A stretch of DNA of 64,000 bases from an uncultured Lachnospiraceae bacterium (GTDB lineage Bacteria > Bacillota > Clostridia > Lachnospirales > Lachnospiraceae), in NCBI GenBank assembly GCA_900539175.1, contig UQAW01000003.1, forward strand, positions 1 to 64,000, written 5' to 3'. The notes below the pieces were generated by a model that saw only the letters and a list, made by a program, of their open reading frames with translations, was not told the DNA's origin and did no database searches. The translations under genes and the position numbers were made by a program. Position 1 is the first letter of the stretch; the number at the start of each line of letters is the position of its first letter. Below are positions 16,334-25,374 of this stretch, piece after piece.

Positions 16334-16819
16334 ATGAAAGGACAAGGTTTGAAAGCAGAGACGAAAAAGGTAATTCGCCTTCTGGGGCGATTTTTGTTTG
16401 TGATTTATATACTTGCACTGATTTATCTGTTGTTTCTGTCAGAAGGGTATGGCAGGCGGGAATTTCAGAATCAGGATTATCGTTATAATTTGGTGCCGTT
16501 TCGGGAAATCTGCAGATTCTGGCGTCATCGTCAGGCTGTAGGATGGATGGCGTCGTTTCTGAATCTTGGGGGCAATGTAATCGGTTTTCTCCCGTTAGGT
16601 TTTATTTTGCCTGTGATGCATCGGAATATGAAACGATTCTGGTTGGTAACGTTTCTGGGTTTTGCTTTAAGTCTGACCGTTGAGACGATTCAGCTGGTAT
16701 GTAAGGTGGGATGCTTTGATGTGGATGATTTGCTGTTGAATACCATTGGTTCGGCACTGGGATATGTGTTGTTCCTGATCTGTGATAAATTCAGGAGGAT
16801 ACGATATGAAAAAGTATAA
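16334..16819 (+). CDS. VanZ-like membrane protein
   Basis: A 161-residue polytopic protein with about four membrane helices. The segment 'NLGGNVIGFLPLGFILPV' and the later 'SLTVETIQL', 'FDVDDLLLNTIGSALGY' are the conserved parts of the VanZ-like family, whose namesake gives low-level teicoplanin resistance; most members have no known role. No clear Shine-Dalgarno precedes the ATG, so the exact start is uncertain; a TTG a few codons later with AAGGACAAGG is an alternative. It overlaps the next gene by 14 bases. Confidence 0.8.
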   Translation: MKGQGLKAETKKVIRLLGRFLFVIYILALIYLLFLSEGYGRREFQNQDYRYNLVPFREICRFWRHRQAVGWMASFLNLGGNVIGFLPLGFILPVMHRNMKRFWLVTFLGFALSLTVETIQLVCKVGCFDVDDLLLNTIGSALGYVLFLICDKFRRIRYEKV

Positions 16820-17120
16820 ATACTCCTTTGCACCGGATGCAAATGCAAAAGGAGGCGTGGAAGCAACGATAGCGGCTGCTGTTTCTCTTGGCTTTTTGGT
16901 GGTCGCATCCATTATTTCCTTTGTATTTGAAGGACGGGGCGGTAATTATCTGGGGGCGATGGGGCTGTTTTCTTTTTTACTGTCCGCTTATGGCTTTTAT
17001 TTGGGAATTAAAAGTTTCTCTGAAAAAAAAGTAAATCATCGGTACAGTATTGTTGGTTCGCTTGCAAGCGGCATTCTGGCAGTTCTCTGGTTGGGTATTT
17101 TTCTGACAGGAATTTCCTGA
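16806..17120 (+). CDS. DUF6142-like small membrane protein
   Basis: A 104-residue protein with about three membrane helices after a polar N-terminus (MKKYKYSFAPDANAKGG). It resembles a Lachnospiraceae family I recall as DUF6142. The start at 16806 is set by AGGAGG just before it, inside the end of the VanZ-like gene, so the two are coupled. The next gene begins 35 bases after its stop. Confidence 0.65.
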   Translation: MKKYKYSFAPDANAKGGVEATIAAAVSLGFLVVASIISFVFEGRGGNYLGAMGLFSFLLSAYGFYLGIKSFSEKKVNHRYSIVGSLASGILAVLWLGIFLTGIS

Positions 17121-17155
17121 ATGCAGTGAGATAGATTGGTGTGGTGAGGTGAAAG

Positions 17156-19207
17156 ATGGACGAATTATTGAAAGAGCGCTATGCGTTATCGATGGAAAGG
17201 GTCTGCCAGATTCGGGAAGAAGAGGAAGTGGCAGAACCATTCAGAAGTTTTTTTCTACACGAAGCGAAATATCTGGTATTCATGGATGAATATCGCCGTG
17301 CCGTGGAAGCAAAGCAGTTTGAATGCATGACTCTGGAGCAGATGCAGGATTATAACCGGAGGATGTACGCAGAGATTTTACCGGAATATTATGGTAACTG
17401 TTACGGGAATCCTGCTTATGCAGTCAAGCGGTTTGGGCAGGAGTATGGACAGATTTTCAGCTTTCTTTATGCGGAACTGCGGGGCATGATCGTATTTGCC
17501 TGTGAGCAGCGAATCTGGGATATGGTGATTGTTCTGGAGTTGTTTCTTGAGATTTACCGTATGTTTGCAGATGCTCCTTATCCGGAAGTAAAATATCTGA
17601 AAGAGAGCATCTATTGGTACGTCAGTGATTATGCAGATGATCTGATGGAATTAAATGTGAAAAGTCAGGTGGACCCGGAAGATAATTTTGCTGTGGACCT
17701 GATCAGGAATGCTGATTTATCCGATCTTCGGTATCTTTATCGATTCGGAGAATATGTGACAGATAATGAGGAGAGAACGGCAGCATTTCTGAATACACTT
17801 TCTGAAAAAGAAATCAAAGATATGGCGCGTACCTTCACAGAAGGATACCGGATCGGATTTCTCAATGGACATAAGCCCCTTGAGAAGAAGAGGACGGTTA
17901 ATATTCGTTACACGTTGGGATTTGAACGTTTGGTAAGAGCGGCGATCCGCCAGTTTGAAGATATGGGACTCCGGGCAACCATTTACCGTTCTGCAGTTCA
18001 TGTGGTACAGAAGAGCCGTCATGGACGCATCGGTTATTATGGTGCGGTTCCAAATCCCCAGTTTGACTTTGATCATAGAAATGATGCCGCCCTTTTTCTG
18101 GATAAAGATTTTGTCACAAGGAAGCTCAGAGCGCTGCAGACTGCTTATGAAAAATACCGGGAACTGGCAGCGGTTCACGGCGGTCCGGCCTGTATGGAGA
18201 TCTTCGGCAGCACTCCCTTTGAGCCCAAACCCTGCGGGGAGGCACTTGCCTATTCTGAGGAACAGCAGAAGCTTCAGGTACAGTATGACAATGAGGCAGG
18301 GCAGATTGTCAATCGCTATATCAAGGGTGAGGAACGCAGTTTTACAATTATAGCCTATCCGGTTCCGGCGATCGGTGGGAATTTTGAAGAAATTTTTCGT
18401 GAGACAGTAAAGATCAATACCTTGGATTATCAGAAATATCAGCGGATTCAGCAGTGTATCATTGATGTTCTGGATCAGGGATGCAGGGCGCATATACGGG
18501 GAATGAACGGAAATCGGACAAATCTGACCGTTCAGTTTCATAAGCTTGAAGACCCAAAGAAGCAGACGAATTTTGAGAATTGTGTAGCGGATGTCAATAT
18601 ACCAGTAGGAGAGGTGTTTACTTCTCCGCTTCTTACAGGAACGAACGGAATTCTTCATGTGAGCAAGGTTTATCTGGAAGAATTGAACTATGTAGATCTG
18701 GAACTTGAGATAACTGATGGGATGATAACGAATTATTCCTGTAAGAACTTTCCAGAGGAAGCGGAAAACCGCAGGTATATATTGGAAAACATCCTGTATC
18801 ATCACAAGACCATACCGATGGGTGAGTTTGCCATCGGAACGAATACAACTGCTTATGTGATGGCTAAAAAGTATCAGATAGCGGAAAAGCTGCCGATTTT
18901 GATTGCCGAGAAGATGGGACCCCACTTTGCATTCGGTGATACCTGTTACAGCTGGCAGGAGGATACGCCTGTGTATAACCCGGATGGAAAAGAAATTATT
19001 GCAAGAGACAATGAAGTTTCGATTTTGAGAAAATCGGATGTGGCAAAGGCATATTTTGGGTGTCATACGGATATCACAATTCCTTACGATGAACTGGGAA
19101 GTATTGTCGTGGAGCGGGAGGATGGAACTATGACAGAGATTTTGAGGGACGGAAGATTTGTTCTGCCGGGAACCCTGGAATTGAATGAGGCATTTGACAA
19201 AATTTGA
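17156..19207 (+). CDS. M29-type aminopeptidase with long N-terminal extension
   Basis: A 683-residue protein. Roughly the C-terminal half (from about residue 350) reads as an M29 (AmpS/PepS) metallo-aminopeptidase: 'NIPVGEVFTSPLLTGTNG', 'MGEFAIGTN', 'GPHFAFGDTCYSW' and 'GCHTDITIPYDEL' fall where the metal ligands and substrate loops are in that family. The N-terminal 300 residues are helical, acidic and not part of the usual ~410-residue enzyme. It probably trims peptides in the cytosol. A GAGGTG box precedes the ATG; it appears to end the operon that starts near pyrE. Confidence 0.75.
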   Translation: MDELLKERYALSMERVCQIREEEEVAEPFRSFFLHEAKYLVFMDEYRRAVEAKQFECMTLEQMQDYNRRMYAEILPEYYGNCYGNPAYAVKRFGQEYGQIFSFLYAELRGMIVFACEQRIWDMVIVLELFLEIYRMFADAPYPEVKYLKESIYWYVSDYADDLMELNVKSQVDPEDNFAVDLIRNADLSDLRYLYRFGEYVTDNEERTAAFLNTLSEKEIKDMARTFTEGYRIGFLNGHKPLEKKRTVNIRYTLGFERLVRAAIRQFEDMGLRATIYRSAVHVVQKSRHGRIGYYGAVPNPQFDFDHRNDAALFLDKDFVTRKLRALQTAYEKYRELAAVHGGPACMEIFGSTPFEPKPCGEALAYSEEQQKLQVQYDNEAGQIVNRYIKGEERSFTIIAYPVPAIGGNFEEIFRETVKINTLDYQKYQRIQQCIIDVLDQGCRAHIRGMNGNRTNLTVQFHKLEDPKKQTNFENCVADVNIPVGEVFTSPLLTGTNGILHVSKVYLEELNYVDLELEITDGMITNYSCKNFPEEAENRRYILENILYHHKTIPMGEFAIGTNTTAYVMAKKYQIAEKLPILIAEKMGPHFAFGDTCYSWQEDTPVYNPDGKEIIARDNEVSILRKSDVAKAYFGCHTDITIPYDELGSIVVEREDGTMTEILRDGRFVLPGTLELNEAFDKI

Positions 19208-19235
19208 AAAAGATGTAGGGCAGCTGAAATAGCAG

Positions 19236-19264
19236 TTGACAACCAGTTACCAGTTCAGTAAAAT
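19236..19264 (+). promoter_or_regulatory. purEMND promoter
   Basis: TTGACA (19236-19241), 17 bases, TAAAAT (19259-19264). Confidence 0.75.
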
Positions 19265-19265
19265 A

Positions 19266-19306
19266 ACTTATAAGTAGAGGTGAATTGATAAAATTTACTT
19301 ATAAGT
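19266..19306. promoter_or_regulatory. Twin ACTTATAAGT palindromes, candidate pur operator
   Basis: Two identical 10-base palindromes ACTTATAAGT begin at 19266 and 19297, 31 bases apart (about three helical turns). The first covers the expected transcription start of the purE promoter. The placement is that of a repressor operator. They do not match the B. subtilis PurBox. Confidence 0.55.
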
Positions 19307-19343
19307 AATTCTAATGAATAGTTATGAGAAAAGGAGAGCAATC

Positions 19344-19850
19344 ATGGCAAAAGTAGGTATTGTAATGGGAAGCGATTCTGATATGCCTGTTATGAGTAAG
19401 GCAGCAGATATGCTGGAGAAGTTTGGAATCGATTATGAGATGACAATTATCTCCGCACACAGAGAGCCCGATGTATTCTTTGAGTATGCAAAAAGTGCAG
19501 AGGAAAAAGGGTTCAAAGTAATCATCGCAGGCGCTGGTATGGCAGCTCATCTTCCAGGTATGTGTGCAGCGATTTTCCCGATGCCGGTAATCGGAATTCC
19601 GATGCATACCACTTCTTTAGGAGGACGTGATTCTTTGTATTCCATCGTTCAGATGCCAAGCGGCATTCCGGTGGCAACTGTGGCAATTAACGGCGGAGCG
19701 AACGCAGGAATTCTGGCTGCAAAGATTCTGGCAACTTCGGATCCGGAACTGCTCAGGAAACTGAAAGATTATGCAGCGGAACTGAAAGATCAGGTTGTGG
19801 AAAAAGATGCAAAGCTGCAGGAAGTCGGATATAAGAATTACAGCAAATAA
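19344..19850 (+). CDS. purE: 5-(carboxyamino)imidazole ribonucleotide mutase
   Basis: A 168-residue class I PurE of purine synthesis. It shows 'GSDSDMPVM', 'SAHREP' with the catalytic His, and 'AGMAAHLPGM', 'PVIGIP'. The start at 19344 has AAGGAG seven bases upstream; the ATG at 19314 has none. It leads purE-M-N-D; purK, purC, purF, purL, purH and purB are absent from the window. Confidence 0.95.
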   Translation: MAKVGIVMGSDSDMPVMSKAADMLEKFGIDYEMTIISAHREPDVFFEYAKSAEEKGFKVIIAGAGMAAHLPGMCAAIFPMPVIGIPMHTTSLGGRDSLYSIVQMPSGIPVATVAINGGANAGILAAKILATSDPELLRKLKDYAAELKDQVVEKDAKLQEVGYKNYSK

Positions 19851-19913
19851 AGCAATTTGAAAAAATTTTATGTGGCAGATTAAGATGAGATACTGCTTAT
19901 TAGGAGGATGAAG

Positions 19914-20939
19914 ATGGATTACAAGAACGCAGGTGTGGACATTGAAGCTGGTTACAAGTCAGTGGAACTGATGAAAGAGCATATTAAGAAGACGATGCGT
20001 CCCGAGGTATTGACAAATATCGGAGGATTTTCCGGTGCATTTTCAATGGAAAAGTTTAAAGAGATGGAGAAACCGACGTTGGTTTCCGGTACAGACGGTG
20101 TCGGCACGAAGCTGAAGTTGGCATTTCTGATGGACAAGCATGATACCGTGGGGATTGACTGTGTCGCAATGTGTGTCAATGATATTGCCTGTGCAGGAGG
20201 AGAACCATTGTTTTTCCTGGACTATATTGCCTGTGGAAAGAACTATCCGGAGAAGATCGCTCAGATCGTGAAGGGTGTGGCAGAGGGCTGTGAACAGTCC
20301 AGTGCGGCTTTAATCGGTGGTGAGACTGCGGAGATGCCCGGATTTTATCCGGAAGATGAATATGATCTGGCTGGATTTGCAGTTGGTATCGTAGACGAAA
20401 AAGACCTGATTACAGGAAAAGATTTGTGTGCAGGGGATGTTTTGGTGGGTATCGCTTCTTCCGGTGTGCATAGCAATGGTTTTTCGCTGGTTCGTAAAGT
20501 ATTTGAGATGACGAAAGAATCTTTGGATACTTACTATGATGAGCTGGGTAAAACTCTGGGTGAGGCACTGATCGCACCGACCAAGATTTATGTAAAGGCA
20601 CTTCGCAGTGTGAAAGAAGCGGGTGTGAAGATTAAAGCCTGCAGCCATATCACAGGGGGTGGATTTTATGAGAACGTTCCGCGTATGCTCAAAGACGGCG
20701 TAAAGGCTGTGATTACGAAGGACAGCTATCCGATTCCGCCGATTTTCACCTTGATGGCAAAGACCGGAAATATTGAAGAAAAGATGATGTACAATACTTA
20801 TAATATGGGTATCGGTATGATCGTGGCAGTGAATCCGGAAGATGTCAATGTTGCAATGGATGCCATTAAAGCGGCTGGTGAGACACCGTACATCATTGGC
20901 CATATTGAAGCGGGAGAAAAGGGAGTCGAATTATGCTAA
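19914..20939 (+). CDS. purM: Phosphoribosylformylglycinamidine cyclo-ligase (AIR synthetase)
   Basis: A 341-residue AIR synthetase. It closes the imidazole ring from FGAM with ATP. Signature segments are 'SGTDGVGTKLKLAF', 'DIACAGGEPLFFLDYIA', 'GGETAEMPGFY' and 'HITGGGFYENVPRM'. ATG 19914 was chosen because AGGAGG ends six bases before it; the ATG at 19908 touches the box. The end overlaps purN by seven bases. Confidence 0.95.
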   Translation: MDYKNAGVDIEAGYKSVELMKEHIKKTMRPEVLTNIGGFSGAFSMEKFKEMEKPTLVSGTDGVGTKLKLAFLMDKHDTVGIDCVAMCVNDIACAGGEPLFFLDYIACGKNYPEKIAQIVKGVAEGCEQSSAALIGGETAEMPGFYPEDEYDLAGFAVGIVDEKDLITGKDLCAGDVLVGIASSGVHSNGFSLVRKVFEMTKESLDTYYDELGKTLGEALIAPTKIYVKALRSVKEAGVKIKACSHITGGGFYENVPRMLKDGVKAVITKDSYPIPPIFTLMAKTGNIEEKMMYNTYNMGIGMIVAVNPEDVNVAMDAIKAAGETPYIIGHIEAGEKGVELC

Positions 20940-21559
20940 AGATGGCAGTTCTGGTATCCGGGGGCGGCACCAACCTGCAGGCCATTATGGATGCCATTGA
21001 TCAAGGTACAATTACCAATGCAGAAATTTCCGTAGTCATCAGTAATAACGCAGGAGCTTATGCATTGGAGCGTGCCAAAGCGAAGGGAATCGATGCAGTC
21101 TGTATATCACCGAAGTCCTATGAGACGAGAGATGCATTTAACGAGGCGCTTCTGGAAAAAATTCAGTCTTACAAGGTGGATTTGGTGGTACTTGCCGGAT
21201 GTCTGGTTGTGATTCCGAAGATTATGGTGGATGCCTATCCGAATAAAATCATCAATATCCATCCGGCATTGATTCCGTCTTTTTGCGGAACCGGATATTA
21301 TGGGTTGAAGGTGCATGAGGCGGTTCTTGCCAGAGGTGCAAAAATAACTGGTGCAACCGTTCATTTTGTGGATGACGGTACAGATACCGGTCCGATTATT
21401 CTGCAGAAGGCGGTGGAAGTCCGTCAGGGTGATACACCGAAGGAGCTGCAGCTTCGGGTGATGCAGGAGGCGGAATGGGTAATTATGCCAAAGGCGATTG
21501 ACCTGATTGCCAATGGGAAAGTATCGGTAGTGGATGGATTGGTTCAGATAAAGGAGTAG
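20933..21559 (+). CDS. purN: Phosphoribosylglycinamide formyltransferase
   Basis: A 208-residue formyl-THF-dependent GAR transformylase. It shows 'VLVSGGGTNLQAIMDA' at the N-terminus, 'LAGCLVVIP', 'NIHPALIPSFCG' with the catalytic Asn/His, and 'GATVHFVDDGTDTGPII' with the catalytic Asp. It overlaps purM and is followed six bases later by purD, so all are on one mRNA. Confidence 0.95.
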   Translation: MLKMAVLVSGGGTNLQAIMDAIDQGTITNAEISVVISNNAGAYALERAKAKGIDAVCISPKSYETRDAFNEALLEKIQSYKVDLVVLAGCLVVIPKIMVDAYPNKIINIHPALIPSFCGTGYYGLKVHEAVLARGAKITGATVHFVDDGTDTGPIILQKAVEVRQGDTPKELQLRVMQEAEWVIMPKAIDLIANGKVSVVDGLVQIKE

Positions 21560-21565
21560 AGGACG

Positions 21566-22837
21566 ATGAAGATTCTGATTGTAGGCAGCGGCGGAAGGGA
21601 ACATGCGATTGCATGGAAGGTAGCACAAAGCCCGAAGGCTGAGAAGATTTACTGCGCTCCTGGTAATGCGGGAATCGCAGAGTATGCAGAGTGTGTGGAC
21701 ATTGGAGCCATGGAATTTGAAAAACTGGCTGCATTTGCGAAAGAAAAAGAGATTGATTTGACCGTTGTCGGTATGGATGATCCGCTGGTGGGCGGAATTG
21801 TGGATGTATTTGAGGCGGAGGGACTTCGGGTATTCGGACCGCGTAAGAATGCGGCAATTCTGGAAGGCTCCAAGGCGTTTTCCAAAGACTTGATGAAGAA
21901 GTATCATATTCCGACTGCGGCATACGAGAATTTTACAGATCCGGAAAAAGCGCTTGCTTATCTGGAGACAGCGAAATTCCCGATTGTACTGAAGGCGGAT
22001 GGGCTTGCTCTGGGAAAAGGTGTTTTGATCTGCCAGAATCTGGAAGAGGCAAAAGCAGGCGTAAAAGAAATCATGTTGGATAAGAAGTTTGGTTCAGCAG
22101 GAAATGAGATGGTAATTGAGGAATTTATGACCGGCCGTGAAGTGTCTGTACTTTCTTATGTAGACGGAAAGACCATCAAGACAATGACTTCTGCACAGGA
22201 TCATAAGCGTGCAAAGGATGGGGACCAGGGTCTGAATACGGGCGGAATGGGAACTTTCTCACCAAGTCCTTTCTATACAGAGGAAGTGGATGCGTTCTGT
22301 CAGAAGTATGTCTATCAGCCGACCGTGGATGCGATGGCTGCTGAGGGCAGAGAATTTAAGGGGATTATTTTCTTTGGACTGATGCTTACGGAGGAAGGAC
22401 CGAAGGTTCTGGAGTATAATGCAAGATTCGGTGACCCGGAGGCTCAGGTTGTGCTTCCGCGTATGAAAAATGATATCGTTGATGTCTTTGAAGCTTGTGT
22501 GGATGGTACATTGGATCAGATTGATCTTCAGTTTGAGGATAATGCGGCTGTCTGTGTGGTTCTGGCAAGCGACGGCTATCCGGTTTCCTATGAGAAAGGT
22601 TATCCGATTCATGGATTGGAGAAGTTCAAGGGAAGTGATGAATACTTTGTATTCCATGCCGGAAGTAAATTTAAGGATGGTGAAATTGTGACAAACGGCG
22701 GCCGTGTACTTGGTGTGACTGCAAAAGGCGCTGATTTGAAACAGGCGCGTGCCAATGCTTATCAGGCAGTGGAACTGATAGAATTTGAAAATAAATATTA
22801 TCGCCATGATATTGGTAAGGCGATTGATGAGGCATAA
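21566..22837 (+). CDS. purD: Phosphoribosylamine--glycine ligase
   Basis: A 423-residue ATP-grasp enzyme making GAR from phosphoribosylamine and glycine. It shows 'GSGGREHAI' at the N-terminus, the ATP-grasp 'VLKADGLALGKGV', and 'EYNARFGDPEAQVVLPRM', the family signature with Mg2+ ligands. It is full length. A strong terminator about 55 bases after the stop closes the cluster. Confidence 0.95.
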   Translation: MKILIVGSGGREHAIAWKVAQSPKAEKIYCAPGNAGIAEYAECVDIGAMEFEKLAAFAKEKEIDLTVVGMDDPLVGGIVDVFEAEGLRVFGPRKNAAILEGSKAFSKDLMKKYHIPTAAYENFTDPEKALAYLETAKFPIVLKADGLALGKGVLICQNLEEAKAGVKEIMLDKKFGSAGNEMVIEEFMTGREVSVLSYVDGKTIKTMTSAQDHKRAKDGDQGLNTGGMGTFSPSPFYTEEVDAFCQKYVYQPTVDAMAAEGREFKGIIFFGLMLTEEGPKVLEYNARFGDPEAQVVLPRMKNDIVDVFEACVDGTLDQIDLQFEDNAAVCVVLASDGYPVSYEKGYPIHGLEKFKGSDEYFVFHAGSKFKDGEIVTNGGRVLGVTAKGADLKQARANAYQAVELIEFENKYYRHDIGKAIDEA

Positions 22838-22891
22838 GAAAGCGTGAAGAATAGCAGCAATCGGAAGATTTGAGGTAAGCTGCTATGAAGG

Positions 22892-22950
22892 AGGGACTGC
22901 GGTTCGAAAGATGCAGAAATTGTATCTGCAGGTTCGGACTGTGGTCTTTT
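22892..22950 (+). terminator. purD terminator
   Basis: A long stem: GACTGCGGTTCGAA pairs, with several G-U pairs, to TTCGGACTGTGGTC. An inner TGCAG/CTGCA stem lies within it, and TTTT follows. Confidence 0.8.
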
Positions 22951-23131
22951 CTAGTATGATCCACGGTAATTAGCGATATGTTTTATGCAGGATAAATTTT
23001 CAGTCTACAAGGCGGAGGAATGAGGCGATGCGGTTGGTGATGAAAGGAATGATAATTGACGAGAGGAAAGTCTTGTGGCACAATAAAGGCAGAAACAGTT
23101 TTTGAAGATTGTTGAAAACGGAGATTGGAAC

Positions 23132-24043
23132 ATGAAGATTACTTATATTGAGCATAGTGGGTATGCTATAGAATGGGAGTCGTGTATTTGGGTATTTGAT
23201 TATTACCGTGGAAAAATTCCGGACTGGGAGAAGACAAAGCCTCTGATCATTTTTGCAAGCCATGCACATAAGGATCATTTTGCTCCGGAGATTTTTTCAC
23301 TATTTAAGGAGTTTGAGCATGTTACGTATCTCTTATCCACAGATATCAGAAAGAAAATAAAAAGGATGTCGTTGGATGAAAAGGTTTTAGCACAGATTCG
23401 TTATGCCACACCCGGAGAGCAGCTATCACTTCCCGTATCCGAGGGAAAAGAAATACTTGTAAATGTTTTTGATTCTACAGATTGCGGGGTATCCTTTCTG
23501 GTAACGTATGAAGAACGCAAGATCTTCCATGCCGGTGATTTGAACTGTTGGATCTGGGAGGAGGAGTCTAAGGCAGAGAGGAATTCCATGCTTGCCCGGT
23601 ATCAGCGGGAGATTCAGAAATTACCGGAAAACTTGATTGACTGTGCATTCCTTCCGGTGGATTATCGTCTGGGAGCGTCTTATGATTACGGAGCCAGATA
23701 TTTTCTGGAGCATGTAAAAGTGTCTCATGTATTTCCCATGCATTTGTGGGGGAGGTACAGTATTGTTGAAACGTTCCGGAATTCTTTTCGGGATCCGAAG
23801 GAGCGTGAGAAGATCGTGTCTGTAAAGCAGGCAGGACAACAGTGGGAGTTTGGAGTGGTGACAGAAATCGTGGAACCGGATTTTGGGTGCGAAGGACGGC
23901 CGGACGAAGGAAAGGTAAAGGACCAGGTTTTTGTTCAGTTGGAGAATGGAGAAAAACGTTTATTGGAAATTGAGGATCAGGAATTATATGAGCGCGGAAT
24001 TGATGAAGGATCCTCTTTATTGATAGAAAGAGGAAAGGAGTAA
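23132..24043 (+). CDS. MBL-fold metallo-hydrolase
   Basis: A 303-residue metallo-beta-lactamase-fold protein. It has 'FASHAHKDHFAPE' (HxHxDH, zinc site), 'KIFHAGDLNCW' (Asp ligand) and 'VFPMHLWG' (last His). The N-terminal ~230 residues are the fold. The last ~50 residues, from 'GKVKDQVFVQLENGE', look like a small beta appendix of the DUF3006 kind. The substrate is unknown. ATG 23132 follows CGGAG at a good distance; a TTG at 23102 is less likely. It is followed 5 bases later by nudC. Confidence 0.85.
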   Translation: MKITYIEHSGYAIEWESCIWVFDYYRGKIPDWEKTKPLIIFASHAHKDHFAPEIFSLFKEFEHVTYLLSTDIRKKIKRMSLDEKVLAQIRYATPGEQLSLPVSEGKEILVNVFDSTDCGVSFLVTYEERKIFHAGDLNCWIWEEESKAERNSMLARYQREIQKLPENLIDCAFLPVDYRLGASYDYGARYFLEHVKVSHVFPMHLWGRYSIVETFRNSFRDPKEREKIVSVKQAGQQWEFGVVTEIVEPDFGCEGRPDEGKVKDQVFVQLENGEKRLLEIEDQELYERGIDEGSSLLIERGKE

Positions 24044-24048
24044 GGGAC

Positions 24049-24885
24049 ATGATTCAGGATATTGCACCGCATCAGTACCAGGTGTGTTATCAGCCTACGG
24101 CACCTGGGGATATGGATGTGGTATTGATTTACAGGGACAATAAAATATTGACAGAATATTGTGACGGACAGCTCCGGTATCCTACGGTTGCAGAGATCCG
24201 AACTGTTTTTCCGCAGATCGCTGAGAAGGCGAAATTTCTGTTTCGCATCGACCATCAGGACTATTATGAACTGCGAAAACCGGTTGTTGAGGAATTCCAT
24301 TCCTGGAAATACGAGAACACGGTGGTTTTGAGGGAAGCAAAGCCGATGTGGAAAGCCTTTGCGGGGATTACCGGTTATCAGATTCATAACTGGTACAGTG
24401 ATACGAAATTTTGCGGACGCTGTGGGACAAAGATGCTGCCCCACGGACAGGAACGGGCGATGCGCTGTCCGGCCTGCGGGAAGATTACATATCCTACGAT
24501 TGCACCAAGTGTGATTGTAGGTGTAACAGATGGAGACAGGATATTACTTACCCGGTATGCATCCAATCATAGTAATTACAAGAAATATGCATTGGTAGCA
24601 GGATATACGGAAGTGGGGGAAACGCTCGAGGAGACGGTGCGCAGAGAGGTGATGGAGGAAGTCGGATTGAAAGTTAAGAATATCCGATATTACAAAAGTC
24701 AGCCATGGGCGTTTACAGGAACGTTGTTGGCCGGTTTCTACTGTGAAGTAGATGGGGATCCGTCGATTCGTCTGGATGAAAGTGAACTGTGTGAGGCTGC
24801 CTGGTTTAAACGCAGTGAGATTCCGGTGAATCCGTCGAAAATCAGCCTGACCAATGAAATGATCGAACATTTCAGAAATTCTTAG
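24049..24885 (+). CDS. nudC: NAD+ (NADH) pyrophosphatase NudC
   Basis: A 278-residue Nudix enzyme with the NudC layout: an N-terminal domain, a four-cysteine zinc ribbon ('FCGRCGTKM' and 'RCPACGK'), the Nudix box 'GYTEVGETLEETVRREVMEE', and the NudC-specific 'SQPWAF' about 25 residues later. It hydrolyses NADH or NAD+ to NMN and AMP and can remove NAD caps from RNA. It is probably co-transcribed with the upstream metallo-hydrolase. Confidence 0.93.
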   Translation: MIQDIAPHQYQVCYQPTAPGDMDVVLIYRDNKILTEYCDGQLRYPTVAEIRTVFPQIAEKAKFLFRIDHQDYYELRKPVVEEFHSWKYENTVVLREAKPMWKAFAGITGYQIHNWYSDTKFCGRCGTKMLPHGQERAMRCPACGKITYPTIAPSVIVGVTDGDRILLTRYASNHSNYKKYALVAGYTEVGETLEETVRREVMEEVGLKVKNIRYYKSQPWAFTGTLLAGFYCEVDGDPSIRLDESELCEAAWFKRSEIPVNPSKISLTNEMIEHFRNS

Positions 24886-24894
24886 AATAATATG

Positions 24895-25049
24895 ATGATA
24901 CCAGAGTCAAAAGGTTATGCGTTTCATGCTTGCATGAAAAAGCATGACTTTGGGACCCGTAAAACATGAGAAAGTAGCCCGAACAGGGCGGATTTCGAAT
25001 GTTTTTCGGATTGCGGGAGCATGAAATGCGGAGCAATCCGTGTATCATA
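24895..25049. repeat. Dispersed repeat, full copy (R1)
   Basis: About 155 bp bounded by ATGATA (24895) and TATCAT (25043-25048). Its left 51 bases recur, inverted, at 35155-35206. Its right 78 bases recur at 41633-41710 with 75 identical positions. An internal stem pairs GGATTGC with GCAATCC. Non-coding. Confidence 0.75.
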
Positions 25050-25081
25050 AGGGCCAAAAAGTTTCAGGAGGAATAATAGTA

Positions 25082-25294
25082 ATGGAGAAAAAACAATTTG
25101 TCTGTGCAAAATGTGGATGTACAACTTATGAAAGCGATCAGTTTCAGGCAACAGGAGGTAATTTTGCTAAAATTTTTGATGTTCAGAATAAAAAGTTTAT
25201 AACCGTTAGCTGCACACGCTGCGGGTATACGGAGTTGTATAAGGCTACTACTTCGGATGGATGGAATATACTTGATTTTCTGATCGGTAATTAA
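25082..25294 (+). CDS. Small zinc-ribbon protein
   Basis: A 70-residue protein with two CxxC-type knuckles, 'FVCAKCGCTTYE' and 'VSCTRCGYTELYK', spaced as in the DUF2082-type nucleic-acid-binding zinc ribbons. ATG 25082 is preceded by AGGAGG. It probably binds Zn2+ with four cysteines; the partner is unknown. The repeat R1 occupies most of its upstream region, so its promoter may lie within or beside the repeat. Confidence 0.8.
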   Translation: MEKKQFVCAKCGCTTYESDQFQATGGNFAKIFDVQNKKFITVSCTRCGYTELYKATTSDGWNILDFLIGN

Positions 25295-25374
25295 GCAGAT
25301 ATCTGTCCTCATTTTTCAGAAGGAGGATGCTGTGGTTGGTCGTTTGAATGGATGGAGTATACGAGGAGAAAGAG

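Noticed and set aside
17717..19066. Minus-strand 449-codon frame
   Set aside because: Lies entirely antisense to the M29-type gene, is rich in Ile, Cys, His and Arg as shadow frames are, and has no start signals.
19208..19343. Purine riboswitch upstream of purE
   Set aside because: The region is too short and AT-rich, without the paired loops of the purine aptamer; only a promoter and two palindromes are seen.
24895..25049. Dispersed repeat considered as a small RNA gene such as 6S or a riboswitch
   Set aside because: No consensus of a known RNA class was recognised, and modules occur separately in other contexts, which suits a repeat family better.
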